Notes: generated from the letters alone by a model not told the origin. Positions 44,062-54,887 are shown, numbered from the stretch's first letter. The stretch: DNA of 64,000 nt from Holtermannia corniformis (GCA_001599935.1 BCIJ01000007.1:568168-632167); one strand, 5' to 3'. Program-made: numbers and translations.

Positions 44062-44346
44062 CTACTGCGACCCACTGCTCGAGCTCGGTGGGGCAACCGT
44101 GATGTCGAGAGTGACGGGCCACGATGCCAGACCCGTCGCAACAGCGTCAGCTGCTTCCTTGTATGGGCCGCGGAGGAACGTTTCCTTATTCTCAGTTTTC
44201 TCCCAAGCCTCTGCAGCCTCACGGTTGGCGGTGACCACCGCGACATGGCGATTAGACGAAAACTCTGCGTAGATCACGAATGAACCGGGTGGTGGAGCTT
44301 GTGTGCTGTCTGCAGCTGGCATGTTGTTAATTGGAAGAGGAGTCAC
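44062..44346 (-). CDS. Small ORF of a tandem unrecognised family (member A)
   Basis: 94 codons, intronless, no signal peptide or membrane segment. After a Pro-rich N-terminus it reads FVIYAEFSSNRHVAVVTANR, EAAEAWEKTENKET, and ATGLASWPVTLDITV before a Ser-rich end. The pieces FSSN, EAW and ASWPVT recur with the same spacing in member B 460 bp upstream, which is strong evidence that both are genes rather than chance ORFs. A second Met eight codons in is an alternative start. Predicted shape: two beta strands around a helix. No family known to me. Confidence 0.6.
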   Translation of the reverse strand: MTPLPINNMPAADSTQAPPPGSFVIYAEFSSNRHVAVVTANREAAEAWEKTENKETFLRGPYKEAADAVATGLASWPVTLDITVAPPSSSSGSQ

Positions 44347-44803
44347 CGCCGCACAGTCGTCTTATGTGTGCAAGTCGGGGGTTGGCACGGTCAGCAGTCT
44401 CCATTGTGACTCGCAATGTGCCCCAGATTGCGCACAAAGGCATGGTCGTCGATACATGACCACACCTACATACCCTTGTCCATGGTTGCGGCGGCTCTCC
44501 GCCGAAGACAACGGGCCATGTTCGGATCAAGGTCAACGGAGCTGATTCGCAACGCGCGCCCAGGTAAGACGCAACACTCCTTAGTGCAAGGTGCTGCGCA
44601 TGCCAACGGGATCGACGGTACGTGCCGACTGTTCCAGGGTGCTTGTCGCCGAGGGTAATCAGGTTTCCACCGCAAGTCACTTCAGCCGGACCAGCTGCAG
44701 TGAATATACAGTCAGCACAAGCACACGCGCCGGAGTGAAGACTTGACTGCATCTCAACGATCCACCCTTAGGCCAGGACGTCATGCAGACTACTACTCAG
44801 AAG
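44347..44803. other. Spacer between family members A and B
   Basis: 457 bp. A 141-codon minus-strand ORF overlaps here but has no resemblance to members A-C and no other support. Confidence 0.5.
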
Positions 44804-45040
44804 CTAACGCCATGTTACGAGCAGAAGATCGGCAGTAACGGGCCACGAAGCCCTCCCGCTTGCGACCACCTCCGTCATCAATGCCATTTGCTCCTCCAGT
44901 ATCTGCCTCTTGTTCAATAACTCTCCCCACGCCTCTCGATTAGAGTCGTTGAGATGCATCACAATTTCACCGTTTGAGCTAAAGGTGGCTGTGACTTGGA
45001 GTGTGCCCGACGCGCTTTGCGGTGCGTTAGCTGAAGACAT
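44804..45040 (-). CDS. Small ORF of a tandem unrecognised family (member B)
   Basis: 78 codons. MSSANAPQSASGTLQVTATF is followed by FSSNGEIVMHLNDSNREAWG, ELLNKRQILEEQMALMTEVV and ASGRASWPVTADLLLVTW. Aligned with member A it keeps FSSN, the AW pair and ASWPVT, with one gap of one residue over about 56 positions. Same strand as A and C. Likely cytosolic. Nothing visible suggests a catalytic site. Confidence 0.6.
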   Translation of the reverse strand: MSSANAPQSASGTLQVTATFSSNGEIVMHLNDSNREAWGELLNKRQILEEQMALMTEVVASGRASWPVTADLLLVTWR

Positions 45041-45957
45041 ATTGTGTAGCGTTGAGTAAACCAGTCTTGAGTTGTGAGTCCAGTCTGACCTTATATGCTC
45101 GGCGCAATGGTCGTGGCGAGCTCATACTAGTGCCGAACTTGGTCGTAGTACGTCGCAATTGCGCAATCCCGGCAGACGTTAGGTAGTGGCTGACCAATGT
45201 GTTAATGGAGGTCGGGTCCGGCAGCAGATCGGAAAGTGAGCTTCCGTCATCGGCATCCAAAGCCGCAGCATGTACAGCGCAGGAGTAGCCGGATAAACCA
45301 GTACTTCCCCTCATCATCGATGCCGAATAATGTCGGTATCGACGCCCGACGGGTGGTTTCATATCGAGATTGCCGTGATCTTACTCTGGCAGGAGCACTG
45401 GCGGGTCGCATTAGCTGGAGCGAAAGAGCTTCCCTTTCGCAAGGCGGCATGTCTAGCACAGTTGACGTCAAGAAGCATGCAACGTCGCCTCAGGAAATGT
45501 TGGATCAACTAACTCTTACTGTTGACTTGGCACCCGAACTCTGCCATACTCAATATCCATCCGGAAAGGTTAGCGAGTGAGCTGCGAGGCGCATCGTCTG
45601 AGGCCGGGTGGCGATAGCATACATCAGGCGCCGAAAGCAACTCCATTCAGCTGCGTCACACCGGCTCCTCCAAAACGATATTCTGCCGACAAAGCACTAA
45701 AATTTGCTCGGCAGCGACCGCAGTCTGCTTCACCTTTATGTTACGCGTCACCATCGATACATCCCGTGCGGCCTGAGGGTCGCACGATCCAACATAATGC
45801 GGAGTCGGCACAGCCTCTTCACGTCCTTTTTGTTGACCGTACGACCGACTTTCTCAAGATGCTATCCACCGCCGCATAGCATCGCGACCCCGCGACGGTG
45901 ATTGAAGGCAGCCATCGTGCGGGTCTCACAAGGGCAAGTATAGCAACTGCATCGGGC
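45041..45957. other. Spacer between family members B and C
   Basis: 917 bp. A plus-strand ORF ends with MSSTVDVKKHATSPQEMLDQ and LTLTVDLAPEL (about 45450-45580); its MSS start and LTLTVDL strand faintly recall member B, so it may be a degenerate inverted copy. Not strong enough to call. Confidence 0.45.
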
Positions 45958-46185
45958 TCACTCGAACAATGAGTCGTACTTGAACTGAACTTTGACGGAG
46001 GTAATAACGCTCTTATTCGCGTCTGCGCTGCAACCCGCCCGAGCCAGGCCGTCTGTTTGTTCTTGATGTGTAAGTCTAAACCAGGCTTGCTTGTCTTGAT
46101 CACACTCAAAGTCCATGGTGTACGTTGTTCGTGATAAACTGACGGTAGCGGTGACAGTGCGGGGAGGTCCAGGATCCTGCTCCAT
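45958..46185 (-). CDS. Small ORF of a tandem unrecognised family (member C)
   Basis: 75 codons from the Met at 46185. Reads RTVTATVSLSRTTYTMDFEC, DQDKQAWFRLTHQEQTDG and SVITSVKVQFKYDSLFE. It matches members A and B in pattern: a TAT-initiated strand, the AW pair 20 residues later and a closing strand at the same distance, but the ASWPVT block is replaced by SVITSV. The frame stays open upstream of the chosen Met, so a longer N-terminus is possible. This is the most divergent of the three. Confidence 0.5.
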   Translation of the reverse strand: MEQDPGPPRTVTATVSLSRTTYTMDFECDQDKQAWFRLTHQEQTDGLARAGCSADANKSVITSVKVQFKYDSLFE

Positions 46186-46481
46186 GCCGGACTGTGTGCG
46201 CGTACTGATATGAAGCCTAGCGCCGAGTGCTGAGCGGCCTTTGTATCCCTCCAGCGAGATGATTGACTGGACAAGGAAGGAGCCAACAAAGGTTGCAGCT
46301 TCTAATGGCGTGCAGCGCCCTGAGGGCACACTAGCCCAGCCACGTCGTTCGTCACTGCGCTGTGCACATAGGATCCCGCATTTTGAGAAGCACAACGAAC
46401 AGCAGACGTGATGGTGTTACATGTGTTGAGACAAGCCGCCATCTCGGCCCCAAACCCCTCTTGACCTTGAGCATACAATCC

Positions 46482-48660
46482 CTAGTGGTGGAACTGGTGT
46501 ATTGTCAGCTTTGACTCATTCCGAACCGTGAGTGACCTACCAATCGCAAGTTGTGGTGGACGAAAACGATGCCATAGTCGTCAGCCGCCTTGATGCACTC
46601 GGCATCCATGATAGAACCGCCCGGCGCGGCAATATACGACGTGCCGCTGCGCTTGGTGCGGTGCACGTTGTCTGGGAAGGGGAAGAAGGCGTCAGAAGCG
46701 CACGAGACACCCTTGAGTTGGGCCATGTGCTCTGCACGCTCCTGCTTGGTAAGAGCCTCGGGGACGGTGTCGAATAGCGATTCCCACTGGGCGCGCTCAG
46801 ACTCGTCAGCCTCAAAGGCCTGACCGGTGACGAAGAGGTCGATGGCGTTGGCCTTGTCGGCGCGCTTGGAGCCCTGCTTGAAAGGAAGGGCGAGGACGCG
46901 AGGGTGGTGACGAAGCCACCAGTTATCAGCCTTGTCACCAGCCAAGCGGGTGCAGTGAATGCGCGACTGTTGGCCGGCACCGAGGCCGATGACGGTACCG
47001 TTGAGAGCGTAGCACACACTGTTCGACTGGGTGTACTTGAGCACAAGGGTAGCGACGATCAAGTCGATGACGGCCTGCTTGGGGAGCTGCGCGACCGTCA
47101 GCTCTACTCGCTTGCAATCCGCAGAACAGACCTCCTTGTTCTTGGTGACAATGTTGGTGAAGAGCGACTCGTCGATCTTGGCGTCGTTGCGGCGCTGTTG
47201 CATCGAGATACCGTACACCTGACGCGTCTCGACGTCGGGCGGGGTGTAGTCGGGGTCCATCTGTCTCATCAGCTCAGGCACAGGTGCGCTGCATCGACGA
47301 ACTTGGAGCACACAATACTTGCCTCCCTTCTTCTTCTTCAGGATCTCGAGCGCCTCGGGTTCGTAACCGGGAGCAATGACACCGTCAGAGACCTCGCGCG
47401 AGATGATGCGCGCGGTAGGGGTGTCGACAGTATGCGAGAGGGCGATAAAGTCCCCGAACGAGGACATCCGGTCGGCCCCTGGCAATGTCAATATGCATCA
47501 AACGAGCAGCAACAAGACGCTTACCACGAGCACGTGCGTAAGCGTTGGCCAAGGGCGACAAGACCTTGAGGTCGTCAACGCCAAAGACTTTCTTTTCCCG
47601 CTCATCAAGCTCGAGGCCGACGGCAGCACCGGCGGGCGAGACGTGCTTGAACGAAGCGGCGGCGGGGAGAGGAGGGTTGAAAGCAGCGGCGAGCTCCTTG
47701 ACCAGCGCCCACGAGTTCAGGGCGTCAAGAAGGTTGATGTAGCCGGGCGAGCCAGACAGCACTGATTTCGTTAGCAGGTGATGAAGCAGACGAAGTGGAC
47801 TGACCGGTGACGGGCATCTCGCCTTGCTCGACGAAAGCCTGAGCGGGCTTCTGGTGAGGGTTGGCGCCGTAACGCAGGGGCAAGCGTTGCGTCTTGACAC
47901 CGGCACCAGCGCGAGAGTCTTCAGCCGAGTCGGATGAAGCGTACGTCTTGCGGAAGTAGTCGGCGATAGCCTCGTCATAAGCCTTGGTCGACTCGAAGGC
48001 CTTGAGCGCAAGGCCGCGCTTGGTTGTATCCGAAACCTGCTTGTCCTCCTTCCACTCGGACAAGATGAGGTCGTAGTCAGCCGGCGACGAGATGATCGAC
48101 ACACGGCCGTGGTTCTTGGCAGCTGCGCGGAGAAGGGTGACACCTCCAATGTCAATCTCCTCGATGGCGCCAGCAAGAGTGCAGTCGGGCTTCTGAGTCT
48201 GAAGCACGAAGGGGTAAAGGTTGCAAACGACAAGGATGATGGGCGAAATCGAGTTGGTCGCGAGATCCGCAAGGTCAGATGGGATGTCGCGCGAAAGGAT
48301 ACCTGGATACATCAGTACGTTTGTCGGTAACATCGGCCAGACGCACCGCCGTGCACGGCCGGGTGAAGCGTCTTGACGCGGCCACCAAGCATCTCCGGGG
48401 CCTTGGTGATAGACGAGACGTCCCTGATACAGTCAGCAAGCCAGATTGTGACGGTTGCATACTCACTCAATCTCCAAACCTGCCTCGCGGATCATCTTGG
48501 CCGTTCCGCCCGAACCCAACAGGCGGAAGCCGAGCTCCTTGAGGCCCTTGGCGAACGGCAAAAGGCCAGTCTTGTCATAAACAGAGAGGAGAGCTAGTAC
48601 TGTCAGTGACTAGAACGCAGCCTTGTACCCGCGCTGACCGATGGGAGCTTCAGACGACAT
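46482..48660 (-). CDS. ADE16/ADE17: ATIC: AICAR transformylase / IMP cyclohydrolase
   Basis: Carries out the last two steps of de novo IMP synthesis. The N-terminal IMP cyclohydrolase (MGS-like) domain starts [20 protein letters not shown], with [38 protein letters not shown] and NLYPF. The transformylase half has [94 protein letters not shown] and the closing [16 protein letters not shown]. The end FHH-stop lies in a separate 12-nt exon, 46482-46493, after intron gtaggt ... tacaccag; without it the protein would end in an unconserved [11 protein letters not shown]. About six exons. The product IMP feeds IMPDH, also in this window. Confidence 0.96.
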
Positions 48661-49007
48661 GGTGGATGGTGATGTTCACCACGCCGCAGCTGCAACATCC
48701 GACTTTTCTGGCCAAAGGTTAAATCATCGACACGTCATAGCGGGCGCAGAACGCTTTTACATGGGGGCTCTGTAATGCACTAGGCCACGTGCGGCGGTCT
48801 TTTAAGCGGCTTAAATCAGCATGCCTATGACCAGTTTCAAGGGGGAGCCTATGCTTCCCCTTTCTGGTTAGACACCTGCCTATCCCGCGCCCGCGCGATA
48901 CGGCGGCGACGTACAACTAGTTAACCTACCAAAGCGGTTGTGGCACCGCCGATCGGTTCAGTACAGCAAGCTCTCTGCATTCGGTCTTCTGGGTCTGATA
49001 CTCCATG
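48661..49007. other. Intergenic: ATIC promoter and dehydrogenase 3' side
   Basis: 347 bp, no gene supported. Confidence 0.55.
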
Positions 49008-50151
49008 CTACTTTGCCGAGGACACTCCCTCCACCTCCCGGTACTGCGGCCGGGGTACAAATTTGGCAAAAAGTATTGTCTGCTGCATGAGCTTGCGGAG
49101 CATAGAATGAGGCATGACTGGCAACCAGCGGGAGATCCCAGCCGAGCTGTTTCGACTGTCAGTATAGCCGCCGGATGACAGTGGGAGCGACTGACCCACC
49201 GGCATATAGCACGGGATTGGGGTCTGCTTTGAGCACGGCGTTGAGGATCGTGTGAGCGACCTGTTCCGCCGTGGGATTGTTGCCGCTGCGCTCCTGCATG
49301 AAAGCTTTGCGCGCAGCTGTCATCTCCTCCCAGCCGTCCTTATAGTATGACTGAGGGCCCGGAGCGTAGATTGGGCATAGCTTGTTGCCGGCATACATTT
49401 CAGTTCTGACCCCGCCTACACGTATGAGCTGTCGCACTCGGGTAGACCGAGCAACTCACCTAGATTTAGGGTGATGACTTTGACGCCCAGGGGCTCTAGC
49501 TCGTAGCTGAGGCAGGTCGAGAGTGCGATCACGGCAGCCTGCAGGCGTCGGTCACTTGCGGCTGGCAGTTGAGACTTACTGACCTTGGAGGCGCTGTAGG
49601 CTCCATTCCACGGCAGACCGATACTCGCCGTGCTTCCGACATTCAAGATCTTGCCCGGTACACCTGCGAGGCCCGCATTGACAAGGTATGGAGCGAAGGC
49701 CTGTGTCACTGCTACCTTTGCGAAGACGTTGACCTCGAACATGGTTCGCATGGCGTCCAACGAAGCATCAAGCACGGGGTGGAGTCCAGCAACTCCAGCC
49801 TGGTCAGCGTCAGTACCCTCGTAGCCCTGGCATGATGGCTTCATCGATGCCACTAACGTTGTTGACCAGCAAGTGCAGCTGCCCGCCAGTGACTTCCTCA
49901 ACCTGTCTGGTCGCCGCCGCAATGTCCTCGGAATTAGTCACGTCCAAGCGCAGCAGCTACGGCACTCTCAATACTTGACAAGGTGGAGTCTAAGGACTTA
50001 CTCGACACCCGGCCGCCTCCAGCGCGGCCATCGTCTCGACCTTACGAGCAGTTGCAAAGACTCGCCATCCGCGCTTGACTAGCCCAAGCGCCAGCTGAGC
50101 GCCAACGCCATTTGGCTCCGAGCACCCAGTAATCAGCGCAGTGAGTGTCAT
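49008..50151 (-). CDS. Short-chain dehydrogenase/reductase, Ayr1-like
   Basis: Classical SDR. The cofactor site is LITGCSEPNGVGAQLALGL with VFATARKVETM favouring NADPH; LLRLDVTNSEDIAAAT and LLVNNAGVAGLHPV follow, the NNAG being restored by removing an intron (gttagt ... gctgaccag). The catalytic Tyr-x3-Lys is in GSTASIGLPWNGAYSASK. The overall pattern resembles Ayr1, the NADPH-dependent 1-acyl-dihydroxyacetone-phosphate reductase of ER and lipid droplets. The C-terminus (LRKLMQQTILFAKFVPRPQY) contains a short amphipathic or hydrophobic helix that could mediate membrane attachment. About five exons. SDR identity is firm; the Ayr1 substrate is inference. Confidence 0.85.
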
Positions 50152-50885
50152 GACAAGCTGAGAGTAGCGTTGCTCGCCAAGCGTCAGCCATGGCTAGACT
50201 TGTTATAGAGGCCAGCTTGCCGGATCGGCCTTCGGCCATCGGTCATCGGTCGAATGTCGTGATGACTGAGCTTCTGTGATAGCTGACTAACCTAACTCCC
50301 ATCAGTTCTCACGCGTTTCGTCTACATCGCCACGCGGCGGACGATTGCCGTCGTGGCTTCGGAGAAATCCAGGACGACCGAAACATGTTAGGCACGGTAG
50401 AGTTCGTGCACCAGTATCGTGGAAGCAGACTGGGTGGACGGGCATGAGCCGCAACGTTCAGTGGCAACGTGACATGAGGTCCCATGTTTTTGGAGCCTCT
50501 CGCAACAGTGAACCACACTGAAGATTGCCTCTCTGTTCGAAAGACTACGCCGCCGGCAATAAATCACCTTTCCCGGTAACCTCCTTTCACTCCTCGACGA
50601 CTGAGCAGTTGATGTCAACTCAAGCCAACCTACTCAGGAGACGAGGACGCCTCAGGAGTCGGCTTGTCGATTGATTGACGTCCTTTGCGTCTTATATCAT
50701 GTCTGAAACACAGCACGGCCCCTCCTTTCGCCCTAAGCAAGCGTTATTGTCTTGGCGGCTTGACGGCTGTTGTATCCCGAGTGCAACGTTGCGAGCACCA
50801 CCAGGTCTCTTTCAAACGTCTTTCTTTGCACCTCACACTCATTCACATATCAGGCTCGACGCTACTTGCGTAGCAACCTTTGACC
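50152..50885. other. Divergent intergenic region upstream of LPMO 2
   Basis: 734 bp between the starts of the dehydrogenase (minus) and LPMO 2 (plus). No supported gene; presumably both promoters. Confidence 0.55.
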
Positions 50886-51922
50886 ATGCCCGGCTGCGCA
50901 CAGACAGTTATCCTACTTGCCGCAACGGTCGCATCCCTGCCGTTGGCACTGGGCCATGGGTATATCAAGTACCTCACCATCGGCGGCAACGGCTACAGTG
51001 GCTTCAACCCGTCGTGGCCGCCTGAACTTGGGCCCAGCCCGATCCGACCGACGCCTAACAAGAACACCGGCTGGGCAGACTACACCCAAGCGATCATCGC
51101 TACCGGCGGCACAGATCTCAGCACCGACGTGCTGACGGCCGAGGGTAATGCCGGTGATGAAGTCGTCGTGTACTGGTCGCCTTGGGCGAAGGGTACGGCG
51201 AGCCGAGGATAAGTGGCACGCTGACGCTGCGCAGGCCACAGCGGCAGCATCACAGAGTTCATGGCCAGCTGCGGGGAAAGCTGCGACGGCGTAGCCGGTG
51301 AATCTCTCGACTGGTTCAAGATCCGCGAGGACAACTTTGCCAATGACCAGTGGCCGACCAGCTTGATCAACGATGGCAACAACAACACTTGGCGCTTCAA
51401 CCTGCCTACCGATCTTCCGGGTGGCAAGTACCTCGTTCGACATGAGCTGTGAGTCCAGAGCCGTCTTCGACAGCAACTGATCGAGCCAGACTTGCAATGC
51501 ATTCCCCCAACGAGCCCCAGTTTTACCCGTATGCGTTCCAGCTTGACCTAAAGTCATCGGGTACCGCAGTGCCGTCTCCGACGGGCAGGTTTCCCGACAT
51601 GTACCTGACGGACAACATGGCGACGACACAGAACATCTACTCTGATGACAACACCAAGTTTGTTGTGCCAGGCGTTGCCGTCTAGTGAGTAGATCGATCA
51701 CGGTCGGATCGGCGCCGACAACGTAGCTCGGCAAGCGGCGCTACTAGCCCGTCGTCGACTGGTTCGACGACCTCTGCAACCGCGTCTGCCACCGAAACGA
51801 GCACCACTTCCTCGGCCGAGGCACAGTATACAGGTGCACCCAGCAACGGTACCAATGTGGACTCGGGCAAGACGTGCAAGAACAAGTCGCGTCGCAGGAA
51901 GCGGCACCAGATCCGCAAGTAA
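50886..51922 (+). CDS. AA9 lytic polysaccharide monooxygenase (LPMO 2)
   Basis: Four exons (50886-51192, 51235-51448, 51490-51684, 51727-51922) give 303 residues. The signal peptide MPGCAQTVILLAATVASLPL-ALG would be cut before the copper-binding His of HGYIKYLTIGGNGYSG. The second His is in KGHSGSITEFMASC; the axial Tyr region is EPQFYPYAFQLDL; RFPDMYLTDNMATTQN closes the core. A Ser/Thr-rich linker follows, then GKTCKNKSRRRKRHQIRK. Introns 1 and 3 are at the same sites and phases as the two introns of LPMO 1; intron 2, inside RHELLAMH, is unique to this copy. There is no CBM1. Substrate is not predictable from sequence alone. Confidence 0.93.
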
Positions 51923-52545
51923 GCGGTGAACTGTGTACTGGTCAAGATGCACTGGATGCATTCTTGATTCCCATGAGTCACACTGCGGTCTGCTGTCGCA
52001 CGGCCAGTCATTGGCATATGCTCATGACTGGCATGCGAGCGCTCGCCGTGAATGAAGAAGCGCTGCACTGACAATCTCGTATTCTACGTATCGGCCGAAC
52101 GAGATGTCATTGACGTGTCAGACCATTCCGATTGTACTAATGATATTGGCTTTTGAACAACGGCATCGAATGCTAGTGACGGTGGCGGACCCGCACAGCG
52201 CCAGTCACACAGGCATACTAGCCTTGTTATACGGGCAAGCTCTTCGATGAAAGTATACGGCGAGGTATCATAACAGGTCACCATCTCGGATACACACAGC
52301 CTTTCTCCATCCTTCCAGACTGCCTCCGACGCAACGCCGCGAAGTCGCAGCGTAGCGTGCACGTGTTGACTGGTAGAGTCAGCGATCAGCAAGGTGGCAT
52401 ACAGGATAACACGTACCAGGCCGCTAATATTCTGGCGAGGGGTTTGGTCAGCTATGTTACACGGACGAGCGGGATATAGGAGAACCCACTGAGAACTGCA
52501 GGAACGTCAGCTGAGTTGATAGAAATCACACAATGATAGGACTCA
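51923..52545. other. Convergent intergenic region
   Basis: 623 bp between the 3' ends of LPMO 2 and PMP3. A 102-codon minus-strand ORF (52084-52392) has no family features. Probably 3' UTRs. Confidence 0.5.
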
Positions 52546-53404
52546 CTAATCTGTATGCCGGAAAGAAGCCCAGGTTAGCACATTCAAGATCAGCACACGG
52601 GAACAGAGACTTGCGTAGAGCGCGTGGACTACGACCAGGTCAGCTGCGATGGCAAGACTATGCGAAGGAGCTCACTGATTCCAGGGATGTAACCGAGGAC
52701 TGTTGGGCAAACGCACGTATCAGCTCAGCCCTTATATGGCAGGTAGCGCGCAACGTACTGGTACTGTGAACATTGTGCAAAGAAGCCTGGTGAGTACCAC
52801 CCTTGATATAGGTGACGAATTCGACTTACAGCCTGTCAAGGATCGCGTCAGCACGTGTTTACAGCCAGACGGTGTGACGACCGCTCCCAAGCCTGTGCAT
52901 AACAGCACAGGAACAGAAACGCGAGCTCGACAACACCGCCAACGAGCTATCAGACCGAGGAATGTACTCACAGAATGTTGATCAAAAGATCCGCGCCGCA
53001 GCTATGAGATTTGATCAATTTTCATCGGTTCCAGCACCAGGCATATAGGTACTGACCCGCGCTCTGTGCATTGTCAGCCCACGCGAGGAACTGTACTAGA
53101 CTTACCGAGGAAGACACCGAGAGGCTTGAGGAGAGGAGGTTAGCTGGCCTATTCTTGGCAATGCCGTCATGGGACCAACCGGGAGGATGACCGCGAGAAC
53201 TAGATAGGTTCAGTGAGTACAGTACGGCGCAGAGAGAGGCAGTGCGTACCGATCTTGAGGATGTCGCTTGAGAGGAGGACGAGGTCAGCGTGAGACGCGG
53301 CCGTGACGGTTAGAAGGCGTAGAATTTACGCACCTGCAGGCTGTGAGGTGTCAGCATCTCGTACTCTGATTGGCATTGGACTGGTGTCACTCACTGAAGG
53401 CCAT
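52546..53404 (-). CDS. PMP3: PMP3-type plasma-membrane proteolipid, 12 exons for 54 residues
   Basis: A two-span proteolipid of the UPF0057/Pmp3 family that affects membrane potential and salt tolerance. Exons: 53395-53404, 53334-53340, 53250-53266, 53180-53199, 53106-53124, 53057-53063, 52972-53001, 52830-52832, 52759-52763, 52676-52699, 52611-52628, 52546-52550. They sum to 165 nt, exactly 54 codons plus stop, the normal family length. The protein shows SDILKIVLAVILPPLGVFLE, RGCGADLLINILLTILGYIP and GIIHALY, matching the family at nearly every position. LLT in INILLTILG depends on a 3-nt exon (GCT) and a 5-nt exon (TACCA), each between canonical ag and gtaagt/gtacgt. The extreme C-terminus (AN-stop) is the least certain part. 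Confidence 0.88.
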
Positions 53405-54887
53405 TGTGCTGATTAGATGGGTGTAGAGTGAGTACGGTACGAGGTATGTGGATGTTGAGAGGAGATGGGGGCGTCAACTCTCGAGGCCAAGCCACGCGGT
53501 GAGTGGCAAACAGCTTCCGACGTCATTCCGCAGTCCAGAGTGGCACTACCTCAACGGAGGCAAGCGTACAGAGTGACATCTTTTCACCTCACAAACGCTG
53601 GCATGCCTTGGCGCAGGTAGGACCACGACGGCGGACATAGGAGTGGAGTGGGAGCACTGTTTTCGTTCACTCCTGAGACTGGAGAGCGTCGAGAGCCCAC
53701 GCTGAGATTCCGCATAAGCCTCAGACGAAGAGCTTTCCACTGCTCGTATAGGTAGGCGACCGCGCCCTAGACCTTTTCGGGACAGTTTACTCGCCTGAGT
53801 GATCGTCAGTCTCGCACGAGACATCTGTCGGTAGCAATGGAAGGGGAGTAGGGTTGTCGACGACTGTAGATGAGTCGCATGGGCTGCGACGCCCTCCAGC
53901 TCGTCAAACTGGTTGCGGGGCAGTTTGACCGAAGACCGCGCTGATCAGGGCTCGCCGGGTCGTGATGACAGCGGGTATCGTCAGCATTGAAGGCTGTAGG
54001 GTTCAGCAGGGACGCCGCTAGCATGTCAGCAATTGTTGTCTGCATGGGATGCTGCTTCAGTCTGATCAGTACTCGCTTCGTGCTTCTACGGCGTGTAGGT
54101 CGACTCGCTCATCTGACTGTACCGCGCATCTCATTTGGCGAAAGGACCCAAGTGGGCTTGAGACAGGTGGGCGCTCCCATCAGTACGTTGATCGACACCC
54201 AACCCGTGCTGCAACTGTGAAATTGATAGGATCAACTGCAGAGTAGTCGACGCCCTGAACGCGGCGCGAATCAGTTACGCACAGACACCATATAAAGTTG
54301 ACTACCAACACCTTAAGCTCTGCATGACTGATACCAAACAAGCACGCAATACCTTGGACCATCGAAAGGCCCGTTGCAGTCGAGCGTGCCTCGAGTGTGA
54401 CACGAGCCGCAACTCTACTCTACATCGGAGACATGCATGCAGGCACCTTGATGCGAGACCTCGGTCGAACGCAAGAGCTTGATGTTCAGTGCTGTCTCAG
54501 CAACGTTGAACCTGATCCGGACGCTGCCAAACCTTAATCGTGGTTTGGTGGCGTCTGTGCTCGTGTCGGTCTCTGGTTTGAGCGCATCCGGCCATTCGAC
54601 ACTGGCACCGTGCAAGCTGCGAGGCCACCAGCGTTGACACTCGACGCCAGTCCAGGGTAGCGCAAGGCGAGATGCGAGCCAGTGTTGCGAGCTGACCGGA
54701 TCTGGGCGCGGGCGCGACGCCGCACCGCACGCCCCCGACTAGCGTGTTTGCTTTCCAAGGGGCGTTTCACTGCCCTAGGCGTTGCCTGCTCGCTCACCGG
54801 CGGCGCGAGATCAGCTTTGCACGGTCAGTGTTCTTGCAACGAGCTAGGAGCGATTGTGCGCTCCGAAAGTGATCGTGATCCGCCGCC
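53405..54887. other. Long divergent intergenic region
   Basis: 1.48 kb upstream of both PMP3 (minus) and the next plus-strand gene. Short ORFs exist on both strands but none has motifs or phase-consistent splice partners. The longest gene-free stretch outside the two giant introns. Confidence 0.5.

Noticed and set aside
52084..52392. 102-codon minus-strand ORF as further 3' exons of PMP3
   Set aside because: Pmp3 is complete at 54 residues with the stop at 52546; no family member needs such a tail.
52874..52886. Alternative single PMP3 exon GCTTGGGAGCG in place of the 3-nt and 5-nt exons
   Set aside because: It keeps phase but gives INILLGSVLGY, one residue too long and without the near-invariant LT; the GCT plus TACCA model gives the exact family sequence.
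53546..53824. 92-codon minus-strand ORF upstream of PMP3
   Set aside because: Low-complexity, no motif, no splice partner in phase.
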